A stretch of 64,000 bases of DNA from Synaphobranchus kaupii. Taxonomy: Eukaryota > Chordata > Actinopteri > Anguilliformes > Synaphobranchidae. Under the pieces are notes generated by a model, which was not told where the DNA came from, made no database searches, and saw nothing but the letters and a program-made list of their open reading frames with translations. Both the position numbers and the translations under genes were made by a program. Within the stretch, counting starts at the first letter, position 1, and every line of letters starts with the position of its first letter. Positions 1 to 10,505 of this stretch are shown here, piece after piece. The stretch covers positions 24,156,305 to 24,220,304 of the forward strand of contig CM056391.1 in NCBI GenBank assembly GCA_029718625.1, read 5' to 3'.

Positions 1-1556
1 CTGCTCTAAATAAAAGAAATTATGATACATTTAACTACAATTCAACAGTTTTTGCTCATTTTCAAGTGGGGATTACTATATTTTCATCAGTATAGGGGGG
101 TAGATATCTATGGGTCCAAAACCCCTATGCAAAACATATTTGAAAATTTGTTTAGTCCATTATAAAGCATATACATTTGCTCCTTCTGATGGATTAAGAT
201 AAAACATTGATATCACAGTATTACATACACCTAAATATGTAGCCTAACCATTCACTCTTGTACCTCAATAAAACATCACTTTTCCCTGTACTCTACAGTA
301 TGTATACTTTTGACCCGGGATTGCATTTTTCTGTCGTTTAAAAAAAAAAATGATGTTACTATTCATAATGACTCTAAGGAAAATATTTACATTAATCTAC
401 CACATATCAACGCACAGTAAATTGGAATGAGAATTTGCCATGCCGTAAATATATACGCCATAGCCTATATTATGTACGATAACATGAAAATAAAATAGTA
501 TTCCACCATCTGCAAAATGCTGCCAAATGTTCTATCTTCAATGAAAATCAGTAGCCTACATCAAAAATAAAATTAATGATTGCACTACAGTATGTGAAAT
601 GCACTCAAAATGCGAAAATAACAATAGGCCTATCAAACATATTGGAAAGAGATTGCTCGAGTGGAAAAACAAACGTAGATGTAGCCAGCGAGACCAACAG
701 CATTTTAGATGCAAAAATACTTACATATAGATAAAGGGAAACTCCCCTAACTAATGCATTATTTATAGAGCTTGCGTAATACGAGACCATTAAAACGAAA
801 ACTGCAGTTACGCTGGACTGTAATAAATTGTTCAAAGCACCCCATTTCATATACTGTTGATAAGGTTACAATGTACTCTATTGGATATAAGAGCCGACAA
901 TTAAACCAGAATGAACTGTAATGAATGAGACAGGCTTACAGGGCATGGGGGTATTACGAGTCGACGTTTCAGATAGTGTAATAGCGGTATAAAGTGTTGT
1001 ACATTTCTCAAACCGATTGTACCAGACAATAAATGACCACTGAATTTTGAAAGGAACATCTTGATGTGTAAAACCAATGGTAGGATTGTATATTCATTTC
1101 ATATTTAGTAGCATATATTGCTAGTCGAATACATGGTAGAATGAGACAGTACATTCACAGTTTATTTTGCATTTGAGTGAGCAGGGCTTTTCACGGCTTT
1201 TCTGGCATACGATCAGGCTATTGTTGGGTTTATCTTGTTGCTATGACGGAATTAAAATTTTATATGATGAATAAATATATTTATGAACTCAAACATAGAC
1301 GCTATTGTCCACTATGTCACGCATGGGTAGGTATAGACTGGGTGGGGGGGTGCTTGTTAAATGGACTTGCTACGGGAAAATAGTGACACTTAGAAACTCT
1401 GCATTGCGCAGAAATCGTCACAAATCGTCTACCAATAAATTTAAAACACTGAGTTTGTGATTTCCACTAATAGTTTGGCTGCAGGAGCAACTAATGTCTC
1501 AGTTGAGCAAAATGATGGCGCCGGCGCCATTATCACTATGCATCTTCGCAAAGGAG
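1..1556 (-). mobile_element. piggyBac-like (TTAA) element, left copy, cut by window edge
   Basis: Nearly all of this stretch matches, in reverse complement, 58853-60430 at the other end of the window. The internal end lies at a TTAA (1557-1560). Read on the minus strand the terminus is TTAACTCCTTTGCGAAGATG, which closely matches the outer terminus of the right copy (TTAACCCCTTGGCGCAGATG). TTAA target sites with short terminal inverted repeats are known for piggyBac-type elements. The outer end lies left of the window. Short open frames inside (for example 605-850 on the minus strand) are shared by both copies but resemble no transposase I recognise, so this is probably non-autonomous. The superfamily is inferred from termini only. 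Confidence 0.6.
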
Positions 1557-1560
1557 TTAA

Positions 1561-2338
1561 TAACCGCATTTGCCTTTGTAAAATCCTACCTTTGTGCATT
1601 GTAGTTGCTCTTGCATTTAAAAAAACAAGTAGTTTTAAAGTTAGATTCATATTTAACTAATTTTATCATACTGTATGTATGAAAATGAAAAATAATGATT
1701 TACTCGGGTCTGCTCCTCAAAATTCCAGGAACTCCAGTGTCATTTAACCTGGTTTCCCCCAGCAATAGATTTGTATTCAGAACTTACTTTGGTTTGTCAT
1801 AACCAAAGTAATGGACAAATTGAACATTTCGGTAGTATGTAAATCATATTGAAAAAAGTGGACATATAAACAATGCATAATAACATTTATTTAACTTGCA
1901 TCAAATACAAGTATGCCACCATTGAAGGGTTTCCTCTTGGGAAGGAAGCATCAGTGAAACCGTTAAAACAGAAAATGGTTCCATAACAAACATTTACTTG
2001 ATGTAACAAACATGTATTTGAGATAGTCAGGGAACTTGTAATGAATCAGCCAGCTTGTTGTTGCAAATTAATACACAATATATAGACCTGGGCATCCGGA
2101 TACAGATTACAGTACCACCCTTAGATTGTGATTTCTGAACGTAATACATTCTCCTTGTCAGAATCAGAATGCTGCCTTTAAATGTTCACACACTAAATGC
2201 ACAGTTCTCTCTGTGAAAATGGCTCAAGGGAATCTTTGCAATTTTCATAACAAGTCAGAGGCAATTGCATAGGATGCATCTCAAACCAGCAGTAATATTG
2301 ATTTTCTCATTTTGCAGATGTTAAAATGACAATCACTC
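1561..2338. other. Midkine upstream non-coding stretch
   Basis: No coding exon, RNA gene or clear repeat is seen. Because the first coding exon of midkine is preceded by a splice acceptor, this DNA is probably intron between an unseen 5' untranslated exon and the ATG exon. The promoter is not identified. Confidence 0.4.
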
Positions 2339-2406
2339 TTTCTCTCTCCCTCCCTCCTCCCCCCCCTCTCTCCTCTCATCTATCTGTCACACTCTCTCTC
2401 CCTCTG
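2336..2406 (+). repeat. Pyrimidine-rich tract (CTCT/CCTC) before midkine acceptor
   Basis: This is an almost pure C/T tract of simple-sequence character running into the AG acceptor at 2408-2409. It is a low-complexity repeat and also provides an unusually long polypyrimidine tract for splicing of the first coding exon. Confidence 0.7.
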
Positions 2407-2410
2407 TAGA

Positions 2411-5400
2411 ATGCGGGGTGTGTTCTCAGTTGTTCTTATAGTGGTGGTGGCCTTGATGATGGTGACTGCAGAAGCTGGAAAGGGCAAGAAAGGTGAAAGA
2501 TAACAGTCTGGCTAGCTGTGTCCAAACTATCAGATGAAACTAATTCAATCCACTTACTATTCACTATCCAATATACAGTAAATACATAATATAAGAAGTT
2601 ACTGATTTAATCAATTTACTAATCACAATCCACTATCCATGTAATGCCCACCAATGTCATGAAATGATTAAGTAAAATGATTACTTGTATTACTATTAAT
2701 GATTAATTATTACTTTTCGCATCAAATCCCAAGAAACAATGTGTACGTATAAGAGTGTGTGTTGTTTAATTTCATATTTTTTTAAACTTTGGGTGCAGAG
2801 AGAGGAAAAGGTGCCAAGGCAACGTCCGACTGTGCAGAATGGCACTATGGAAACTGTGTGGCCAACAACGGAGACTGTGGGCTTGGAGTCAGAGAGGGCA
2901 CCTGCAGTGATCAGACCAAGAAGCTCAAGTGCAAAGTGCCTTGCAACTGGAAGAAGGAGTTTGGTGGTAAGCTGGGGACGCCATGGTTTTTAAACAAAAG
3001 TCTGCTTTGTTTCAATGTGGAGGTATTTTATAGTGCCTATTGAGACTACAAAATACTGTATTGTATGTGTTCTGTGCAGCATATTATGTTCATACATTTA
3101 TATATAGTGTATGTATTTCCCAGAATGCTCTTGCAAAATATATACATTTGGCCTGCCAGTAAGACTCTTCAAATTTCCAAGACATGCTGAATTTCAATAT
3201 TTAAGGTTGATCAGAAATAATAAAAATATATGAAATCTAGCAATGCTGTTAAATATTAACCCTGGCTTTTAATTAATCTGTTTTACCTAACTAGAAAGCT
3301 ATTATCTATTTATGTTTCTCAGTTTAGACATTGGCACTCAGATGATGCTATTGAAACCTTTTTAAGATTTTGGGAGCTGTAGTCGTCAATTTCCTTGAAC
3401 TTTGCAGGCCAGGTTTTCTCTTCCAAGTTGTACTAGGCAGTGCTGGAGTGTTTTTGGTAATCTTTCATTTGGCATTTCTTTTCATCAAGATACTCCCCAG
3501 TACTAAAAAGAACAAGAATACTATTTTGTCAGTAGTGAGATATTTTCTAATATTGACCAAGTACTCCCAAATGTTGGCAGCTACTTTTTTTCCTGATAAT
3601 AGTCACATTTCCTGTCAGAGTTCCTGTTGGCATCTCCAATATGAATTTTTCTATAAAGTTACTTGGGCTTGTCATTGTATTTTTGCATAGTTGTATGCCT
3701 GAATCGTCAAGCATTTTGACACCAGCACCAGGCGGGAGAAATAATCTCCAACCAATGTGCAGATAATGTGTTTCAATATTAGTCTCGGATGACACAAGAT
3801 ATGCTTGGCTTTTTAATAAGACGTAGCATTAATGGAAGACACAGGACACCCCATATCCCAAATCAAGCTTATTAAGCCTGTCAAACTCAATTGGGGGCTA
3901 ATTACTTTTGAAATAACTATTACAAATACTGAAAGTGAGATTGCAATTTCCTGTAAATGTTTTTTAATGCAATCTATATTAATACATGTCCATTTCTTTA
4001 TTAATAAATCTGCAGTAGTCTCAAAGAATAGTTATATTTTGCTCATCGCTTTTGTGCATTATACTGTGTCAAAGAGCCAGAGTAAATGGTCCCTATTGGA
4101 CTCATATGTACTCTGCTATAGTTGAATTAACACTGGACATTTTACCATGAGAGTTTTTTTTTTTCATTCAAATTACATGTAGGCATGTGTGTTCTGTCAA
4201 AATATTATATGCAACACTTGATTGTACTGTAACGGACTGTAGCAAACTTGTAGCAATGGCTAAATAAATGAAATGATACGGTAAGAACGGTCTTCATCTG
4301 TGCTACCTTTCAGCTGACTGCAAGTACAAGTTTGGCAGCTGGGAAGAGTGTAATATGACCACTGGCATGAAGAACCGATCTGGCATCCTGAAAAAAGCCC
4401 TGTACAACGCTGAGTGCCTGACGACCATCAAGGTGTCCAAACCCTGCCCTCCAAAGACCAAGACAAAGTCCAAAGGTCAGTTTGATACAATAAATGTTGC
4501 ATGTTGCTGCCAAGGCAAATGGAGTCCACAAATATGGTTATAAGCCAGAAAAAATATCATTTGCATTCCAAGCAGCTGCTATAATATCTAGGGCATGCTA
4601 GGAGTGCAGAAATTAAAAGATATTGAAATATAGCAGTACAACGCATACATTTCAACTGGTATGTGAGACTAGGATTTTGATGGACAATGGATAACATTGT
4701 ATGTGGAAATATCTAAGTTAAGAGACTGTATTAAAACCTTAGACCTTAGCATTTTTACAAAGTCAGATGTTTGGGAATAATGGAAATAACTGGCCTAACA
4801 TTAATTTGCGTGTTAAAGTACAACTGAGCTTTGGTAGAACTTTGCGTTGTGTAGTTACCTGGCCATGATATGAGTCTAAATGGTGGCGAAATATCTTCGT
4901 TAGTTGCTCTGTGCTCCCCTGGGGTGATAATCCAGAATATGGTATTTTTCTCGCTCTCCATTCACTTCTATAGGGCATCTAAAACGGTCTCAAAATGACA
5001 CTTCTAGCACATATACGAACGTGAACGAAGCGGATTCTGTCAATACAAACAATAACCAGTCCTCGTACGTATTTTTTTCTTGTAATTGAAATAATTAATA
5101 AAAATACTATTTTCTTCAATGTTAGCAAGCTACGAGAAAAGACCAGCAAAATGTCAGCAGGTCGGTTTGTATACCATAGATATATACTACCAGGACTGCT
5201 TGCTTCTGTGGACATTTGGACCAATGAGTGGTTTCTTACGCATCGGTACATTAACCCTGGCGTAAGAATGACCTACCGGATCTACATTCCAAATAAAATA
5301 CGAAAAAGCCAGGAAAGGGCCATTTAATAAAAAAAATTATATACAAGGACTGTTTATTGTTTGTATTGACAGAATCCACTTTGTTCACATTCGTATACGT

Positions 5401-6228
5401 GCTAGAAGTGTCATTTTGAGTGTTTTAGCTGCCCTATTGAAGTGAATGGAGAGCGACAAATACCCTATTCTGGATTATCACCCCAGGGGCGCACGGATCA
5501 ACTAAAGAACATGTTTCGCCACCATTTGGACTCACATCATGGCCAGGTCAACTATACAACCCAAAGTTCTACTAAAGTTCAGTTGTGCTTTAAGGCAAAC
5601 TGAAACAGTTTAAAACAATTTGCCTTGCTCCTTGGAATAAGAAAAAGAACCGTTCTCTCACGCATGGGTCTTGCTCAAATCATGTGATGTGACTTTCTCA
5701 GCAAAGGGCAGTTTGGCTTGATGATGGTATGGTACAAACGTACAAGAGAGTTTGGAGCATTTTTCAGAAAAATCCCGTTGCAATCCTAATGGAATTGAAG
5801 GTAGTGACATGGACTTTCTCCATTTAATATGCCTCTGTAATATAATTTGCAGCAAAAATGCTAAATAATGTATCAGCGTACTCATCACACAGTTAAATCT
5901 TGCATAGAGATGAAAGAAGAAACATAATAAATAATACTTCTAATAAATAATACATCTAATAAATAAGAAAATAATAATAAATAAGAAACGTAAAATAATA
6001 CTTCTGTATCCTATCAGACAATTAGGTTTCATACAGAGAGGAGAGAAAATAATCTGGAAATTGTATATATAATTCTGATGTTGGCCAGGTCATTGGAGAA
6101 TCTGATGTCGGCTGCTCCATTGGAGCACTTTGCTGCCGGGGAAGGTGTTTTTACTTCCTCTGACACTGATTTCGCTCTGTTTTGCATTTTATTCAACAGG
6201 AAAGAAGGGGAAAGGGAAAGAGAACTAA
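2411..6228 (+). CDS. mdk: Midkine, heparin-binding growth factor (4 coding exons)
   Basis: Coding exons are 2411-2492, 2799-2966, 4314-4475 and 6200-6228, all joined in phase 1 at GT/AG sites, giving 146 residues (human midkine 143). Residues 1-22 form a signal peptide ending VTAEA, followed by a basic GKGKK stretch. The N-domain has six Cys (39, 47, 54, 63, 72, 76) and the C-domain four (86, 96, 118, 128), the exact five-disulfide midkine/pleiotrophin pattern. Midkine-type hallmarks are [20 protein letters not shown] and the tail [10 protein letters not shown]; pleiotrophin has a longer lysine-rich tail. Midkine is a secreted factor binding heparin and chondroitin sulfate and acting in neural development and repair. 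The start ATG lies one base after a splice acceptor, so a 5' untranslated exon exists upstream. Sequons NMT (97) and NRS (104) occur in the C-domain. Which teleost duplicate (mdka or mdkb) cannot be decided. Confidence 0.95.
2967..4313 (+). other. Midkine intron 2
   Basis: Donor gtaagc at 2967 and acceptor ctttcag ending at 4313 are seen. The sequence is AT-rich and holds no recognisable gene or repeat; open frames at 3370-3690 and 3832-4125 have no recognisable domain. Confidence 0.8.
4817..5589. mobile_element. Foldback MITE with TTAA target duplication, in midkine intron 3
   Basis: Two arms of about 265 bp (from 4817, and ending at 5589) are reverse complements of each other, separated by roughly 240 bp of unrelated AT-rich DNA. 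The outer ends, AGTACAACTGAGC and AGCACAACTGAAC when read inward, are flanked by TTAA at 4813-4816 and 5590-5593. TTAA duplication points to the Kolobok or piggyBac superfamilies. No transposase is encoded. Transcribed as part of the midkine pre-mRNA it could fold into a long hairpin. Confidence 0.75.
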
Positions 6229-7200
6229 AGAGAGCTGGAGCCTTGCGATGTAACAGGCCTCTCCTCCAGATTACCGCACCAGCACAATCTTCCTTTCTTT
6301 GCCAAACATTTCAGACAAGGCTCAAGGTGTCGCAGCAGCTATAATCGCTGCCCTCCTGAAAACGAAAAGCAAAAACAAACAAACAAAATGCATACTATTT
6401 CTTATTTTATGGAACCAGTGTCTGTAATGTACAGTATCTTTTCTCTTTTATTTGTAGGCAAACTTAAAGATGTAATCAAAGGGAACGACAGGTCCCTTTC
6501 ATGTTACTGATAAAAAAGTAAATATTCTTTTGAAATGGTGGATTTCACCAAGAAACAGCAAGACTCTGAATGAAAATTCTTGGTATGGCTAAGGTTTTTT
6601 TTCCCTTTTTGTTTTTGACTACCAGTTAGCGCTACTAACAGAACTGAACAGGTTTCTCCAATGAATTTGAAATGTGTGCCAAGTACTAAACCTTTAGGGC
6701 CCAAATCACCTAATTATTTTAGTGGACTGAGGATAGCTATACGTGTATTTTATGTATGAAAAGGATGTAGGGTTTGAATGCTCAAGGGATTAGACTTTTG
6801 ATTATTCACAATGATGTGTGAGTAGTAGATACTATTTCCATTGTTATACATAAGGTTTGTTTGAAACAAAACTTATATGAGCCTATTTGAGTGTGTATGT
6901 ATAATCTGTATACACACAGACTCTTAATAGTAAGTTTTATTGTATTCACGAATGCTGTCGACAAAAAATTGGACCATTCCCAATAAATACACTTTCTTAA
7001 ACCAATCTTTCAAGAGCTTGTCTAGTATTTCTGTTGAGTGCCATTGTGTTCTTTGTCGATACTTATAGGAACTGTTAATACATTGTACGTTAACAACACT
7101 GACTTTTTTCTTCCAATAATCAATTAAATACAACAAAGCACTGCAGTACAAAGCTTATTCATAACTACAAGATATTTATTTAGCATTCGGCAATAAAAAA
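6229..7200 (+). other. Putative midkine 3' UTR
   Basis: No coding potential follows the TAA stop at 6226-6228. AATAAA hexamers occur at 6982-6987 and 7192-7197, either of which could end the transcript. The extent is inferred from these hexamers only. Confidence 0.45.
7192..7197 (+). terminator. mdk: Candidate midkine polyadenylation signal
   Basis: A canonical AATAAA lies about 970 bases after the stop codon. An alternative AATAAA lies at 6982-6987. Confidence 0.35.
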
Positions 7201-7512
7201 AAACAATACAATCCTTTGTACAATGTTGGATATTTAAGGGAAAATAACACGGTATGTCCTAATTAGCATTGTGATGATATCATCCAAGGAATTGCCCATA
7301 CAGTATTTTTATGCACAATCAACTGTCATACTGTGTCATTGCCACATGTCCAATATGAATTATTCTGGTTAAATGAAACTACTGATAAAAATGGCAGAAG
7401 CTGGTTTCTCTAAGTCAACATAATGTATGAGCTCTTTACCACAGCATGCTGTACAGTTTAAATCATCTCAGCATGGAATGTTCTGTTCTGAAGGTTGAAT
7501 AAGGCAACAAGG

Positions 7513-7893
7513 TACTGTAACACTTTATATTGAGAAGACAGTTATAACTATGTAATTGTTACTATAGTGGTTGCAACTACTATGTGCATACACATTTACA
7601 CAGTTACTAATGTGAAATAAAATGTCTTTGTTAGTGTATATAAAATTATATATTTCTTCTTTTATTTGCAAAACCCAAACACTACCCCCAAACTAGCTGC
7701 ATTATCAGACGCAAAGTATAAACACATCATTGAAACCAATTAATCAGACTACTCCAACTGTTCAGTAGGCCTAATTATACACATTATGTAACAATATAAG
7801 ATAGTTACACAGTGCTTGTTTATACTTGCTCACTTAACAACTGTGCAATTGCATAGGTATATTGATCCCTTAATATAAAGTGTGATAGACAAG
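7513..7893. mobile_element. Possible MITE between midkine and the M4 receptor
   Basis: The left end reads ACACTTTATATTGAG and the right end, reverse complemented, ACACTTTATATTAAG, giving imperfect terminal inverted repeats around an AT-rich non-coding core. Such ends are common in fish DNA transposons. No convincing target duplication was found, so family and exact ends are uncertain. Confidence 0.45.
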
Positions 7894-9042
7894 GAAAATG
7901 AAAACAGCACAAAGTGGGAAAACCAGTTAATAATCAGAACTACTGTAGGCATAGTCAATGTAATTTAACATCAGCTGCTGTCCACAATGTGTTCTGTCAC
8001 ACAAGGATTAAAAATTGGGAGGGACAGGTTGCATGGAGGAATTAATCTACCACATTCCAAACAAATTGAAATACCTTTCATATTTTTTCTTCCCAGAAAG
8101 CCGCGACTTAAAAGGAAATTAAAAATATATCCTTTTTATAACTTTTTTTTTTTTTGCATACAGGCAGTGAAACATTTTGTTTTCAACTTGTAAAATTTTA
8201 AAAAATGAATATCTGCTTTAGATAACAATTAACCAAATACAAGAGAAGTACAAACATCCAGCTATTAATTACATGAGAGGAACCATACTTCCTTGTAACA
8301 TATTTTATGTATACATAGGCCAAGTATTTACACAACTGTGAATGAGCAGGAAAACAATGTATAAAAGTGTACACAGCAATGTACACAAAGTGGTTTGTTT
8401 AGTTCCATACACAAGCAATGCATTTGTTTAAAATGGTCACTGGTTGTAGCATTGTAGCTGGCTTCAATTTAGAAGCAAAGTCATGAGTATTTATGTTGGA
8501 TAGCAACATATAAACCAGGACCTGTTTCTTTTGTTTCAGTCTGAAGCACAACATCTAAACATATACTGTTGCAAGAAGAAGTTGGGATGGAGAGAGTTTG
8601 GACCTTGTGATTGCCCTGAGGGAGCATTTGTCTGTCTTTCTGTCAACAATTCTCAATTGATATTTGATAGCTCACTTCTCCTATGAGGGGTGAAAACATT
8701 ATGACTGGACACCATTTTTGCTGTGCTTTCTCCACATTTGCACAGACTACCAAACATTTCTGCTGTTCATGCATGGCTGTGATTGGCTGAAATTATACTG
8801 AGAGGCCAGCAGCTGAAATGATACAGAGGGTCTTGGATCAAAATAGAACACTTGATGTGGTCGGCATTCATATTTTACACTGAAGTGAAAAGGTCCCTTC
8901 CATTCTATAATACACATCTACTCAGGATGAGAAAGACTCGTGGTGCCTCTTGGGAATTGGTACCTTCAGAGCCATTATCTGAAGGTTAGAATCTACAAGC
9001 CATCAGGGCACTGAGCACAGTCAAGGGTCTTTTTCCCCAGGC
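7894..9042 (-). other. Putative M4 receptor 3' UTR / intergenic DNA
   Basis: This stretch lies directly after the M4 stop codon and contains no other gene. It is probably 3' UTR at least in part. I could not choose a polyadenylation site confidently; the nearest clear minus-strand AATAAA is around 7661. Confidence 0.4.
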
Positions 9043-10505
9043 TTACCTTGTGCCAATGTTTTTATACTGGCACAAGAGGAGGTTCTTGAAGGTCTTTTTA
9101 AAAGTCACGTTGCAGAGGGCATAGCATGCAGGATTTATGGTGCTGTTGACATAGCACAGCCAGTAGCCAATGGCCCAGACTGTGTCTGGGACACAGGAGT
9201 GGCAGAAGGTGCTGATGAGTACCATTACATTGTAGGGAGTCCATGTTATGATAAAGGCCAGGAGGATTGCGAAGATGGTCTTCGTCACCTTCTTCTCCCT
9301 GGCCGCCATCTGCCGCTTCCTCTTGACTTGACTTCTGGCGATGCTGGCGAACTTCCGTGCCACCGTCCTCGGCCGGCTGATGGAGATGGAGTTATTTTCG
9401 GCACTGTTCGGGGGCACAATCTCAATAGCCGTGATGCACTCATCCCCAGACTGCTTTGTGACAATCTTAATTTTTGACCACTTGGAGGTGGGATTTAGTG
9501 TGGTGGGTAACGCAGTGGGAGCTGGACCTGGACTCTCTGAGGTGACTCTCTCCTTCTTGTCCTTGGGGGCGATGCTGGCTGTGCTGGAATCATTAGACGT
9601 CTCCTTCTCCTCAGGCTGGACACTGGATTCAGCTTTTGTGGACACCGTTTCTTCCAGCTTGCCATTCTTTGCACCTTCAGTGCTGGTCTCTGTGCTGGGC
9701 TTAGAGGAGGAGTTGTTGTTGTTCTGCTTGAGGATGTGGCTCTTGAGCAGGCTGCTGGACTTGAGGGTCTTCTCCTTCTTGGCCTCGGGCTTCTGCTTCT
9801 TCACGCGGCTGCGGCTGGCTAGCGAGATGTGGATGTAGAGAACTGTCATAATGACAACAGGCAGGTAGAAGGCGGCGATGGCCGTGCCAAAGGTCGCGGC
9901 GGGGTTGGACAGGAACTGGATGTAGCACTGCCCTGGTGGGACCGAGCGCTCTCCGACAATAAACTGCCAGAACAGGATGGCAGGAGCCCACAGGATGAAG
10001 GAGAGGATCCAGGCCGCCGCGATCATCAGCCCAGCCATCTTAGTTGTCCGTCTGGTAGGGTAGCTCAGGGGCTTGGTCACACAGAAGTACCGATCAAAGC
10101 TAATAATGAGGAGGTTCATGACCGAGGCATTGCTGACCACATAGTCCAGCGCCAGCCACAGATCGCACACTACAGGCCCCAGTGGCCAGTATCCAACAAT
10201 GATGTAGACAGAGTAGAGGTTCATGGAGAAGACCCCGATTATGAGGTCGGCACATGCCAGGCTGAAGAGGAAGTAGTTGTTGACCGTCTGGAGGTGCCGG
10301 TTGACTTTGATGGAGAGCATCACCAGGATGTTGCCCACTACCGTGACAAAACTGAGGGAACCTGTGACCAAGGCGATAAAAACCATCTCCACAGTCTTGT
10401 AGGGGCTCTCGGATGGTTGTTCCTCCATGCAGGAGTTGTTTCTGCTGGGATTGTCACAGCTGAAGTTGGCCGGATAACCTTTGCTGGATGCATTGTACGT
10501 GGAGC
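9043..10505 (-). CDS. chrm4: Muscarinic acetylcholine receptor M4, main coding exon
   Basis: This exon encodes residues 19-505 of a class A G-protein-coupled receptor that signals acetylcholine through Gi/o. Numbering on the spliced protein: acetylcholine-anchoring Asp139 in TM3 (WLALDYVV), DRY at 156-158, disulfide pair Cys132/Cys212, a long basic third intracellular loop at about 248-424, TM6 motif WTPYNV, NPACY in TM7 (from 476), and likely palmitoylated Cys497 in [11 protein letters not shown]4-specific features over M2 include [11 protein letters not shown] after TM5, QFLSNPA in loop 2 and the LLLCQY tail. It converges on midkine, the vertebrate MDK-CHRM4 arrangement. The frame begins in an AG acceptor (exon starts at 10505) with no in-frame ATG until 10426-10428, which would remove almost the whole N-terminus, so an upstream coding exon is needed. 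The duplicate (a or b) is not determined. Confidence 0.96.

Noticed and set aside
2411..6228. Assignment as pleiotrophin
   Set aside because: The [15 protein letters not shown] region and the short [10 protein letters not shown] tail are midkine-type; pleiotrophin has a longer lysine/glutamate tail.
9043..10505. Assignment as muscarinic M2 (chrm2)
   Set aside because: Neighbouring midkine rather than pleiotrophin, together with M4-type residues after TM5, in loop 2 and in the C-tail, point to M4.
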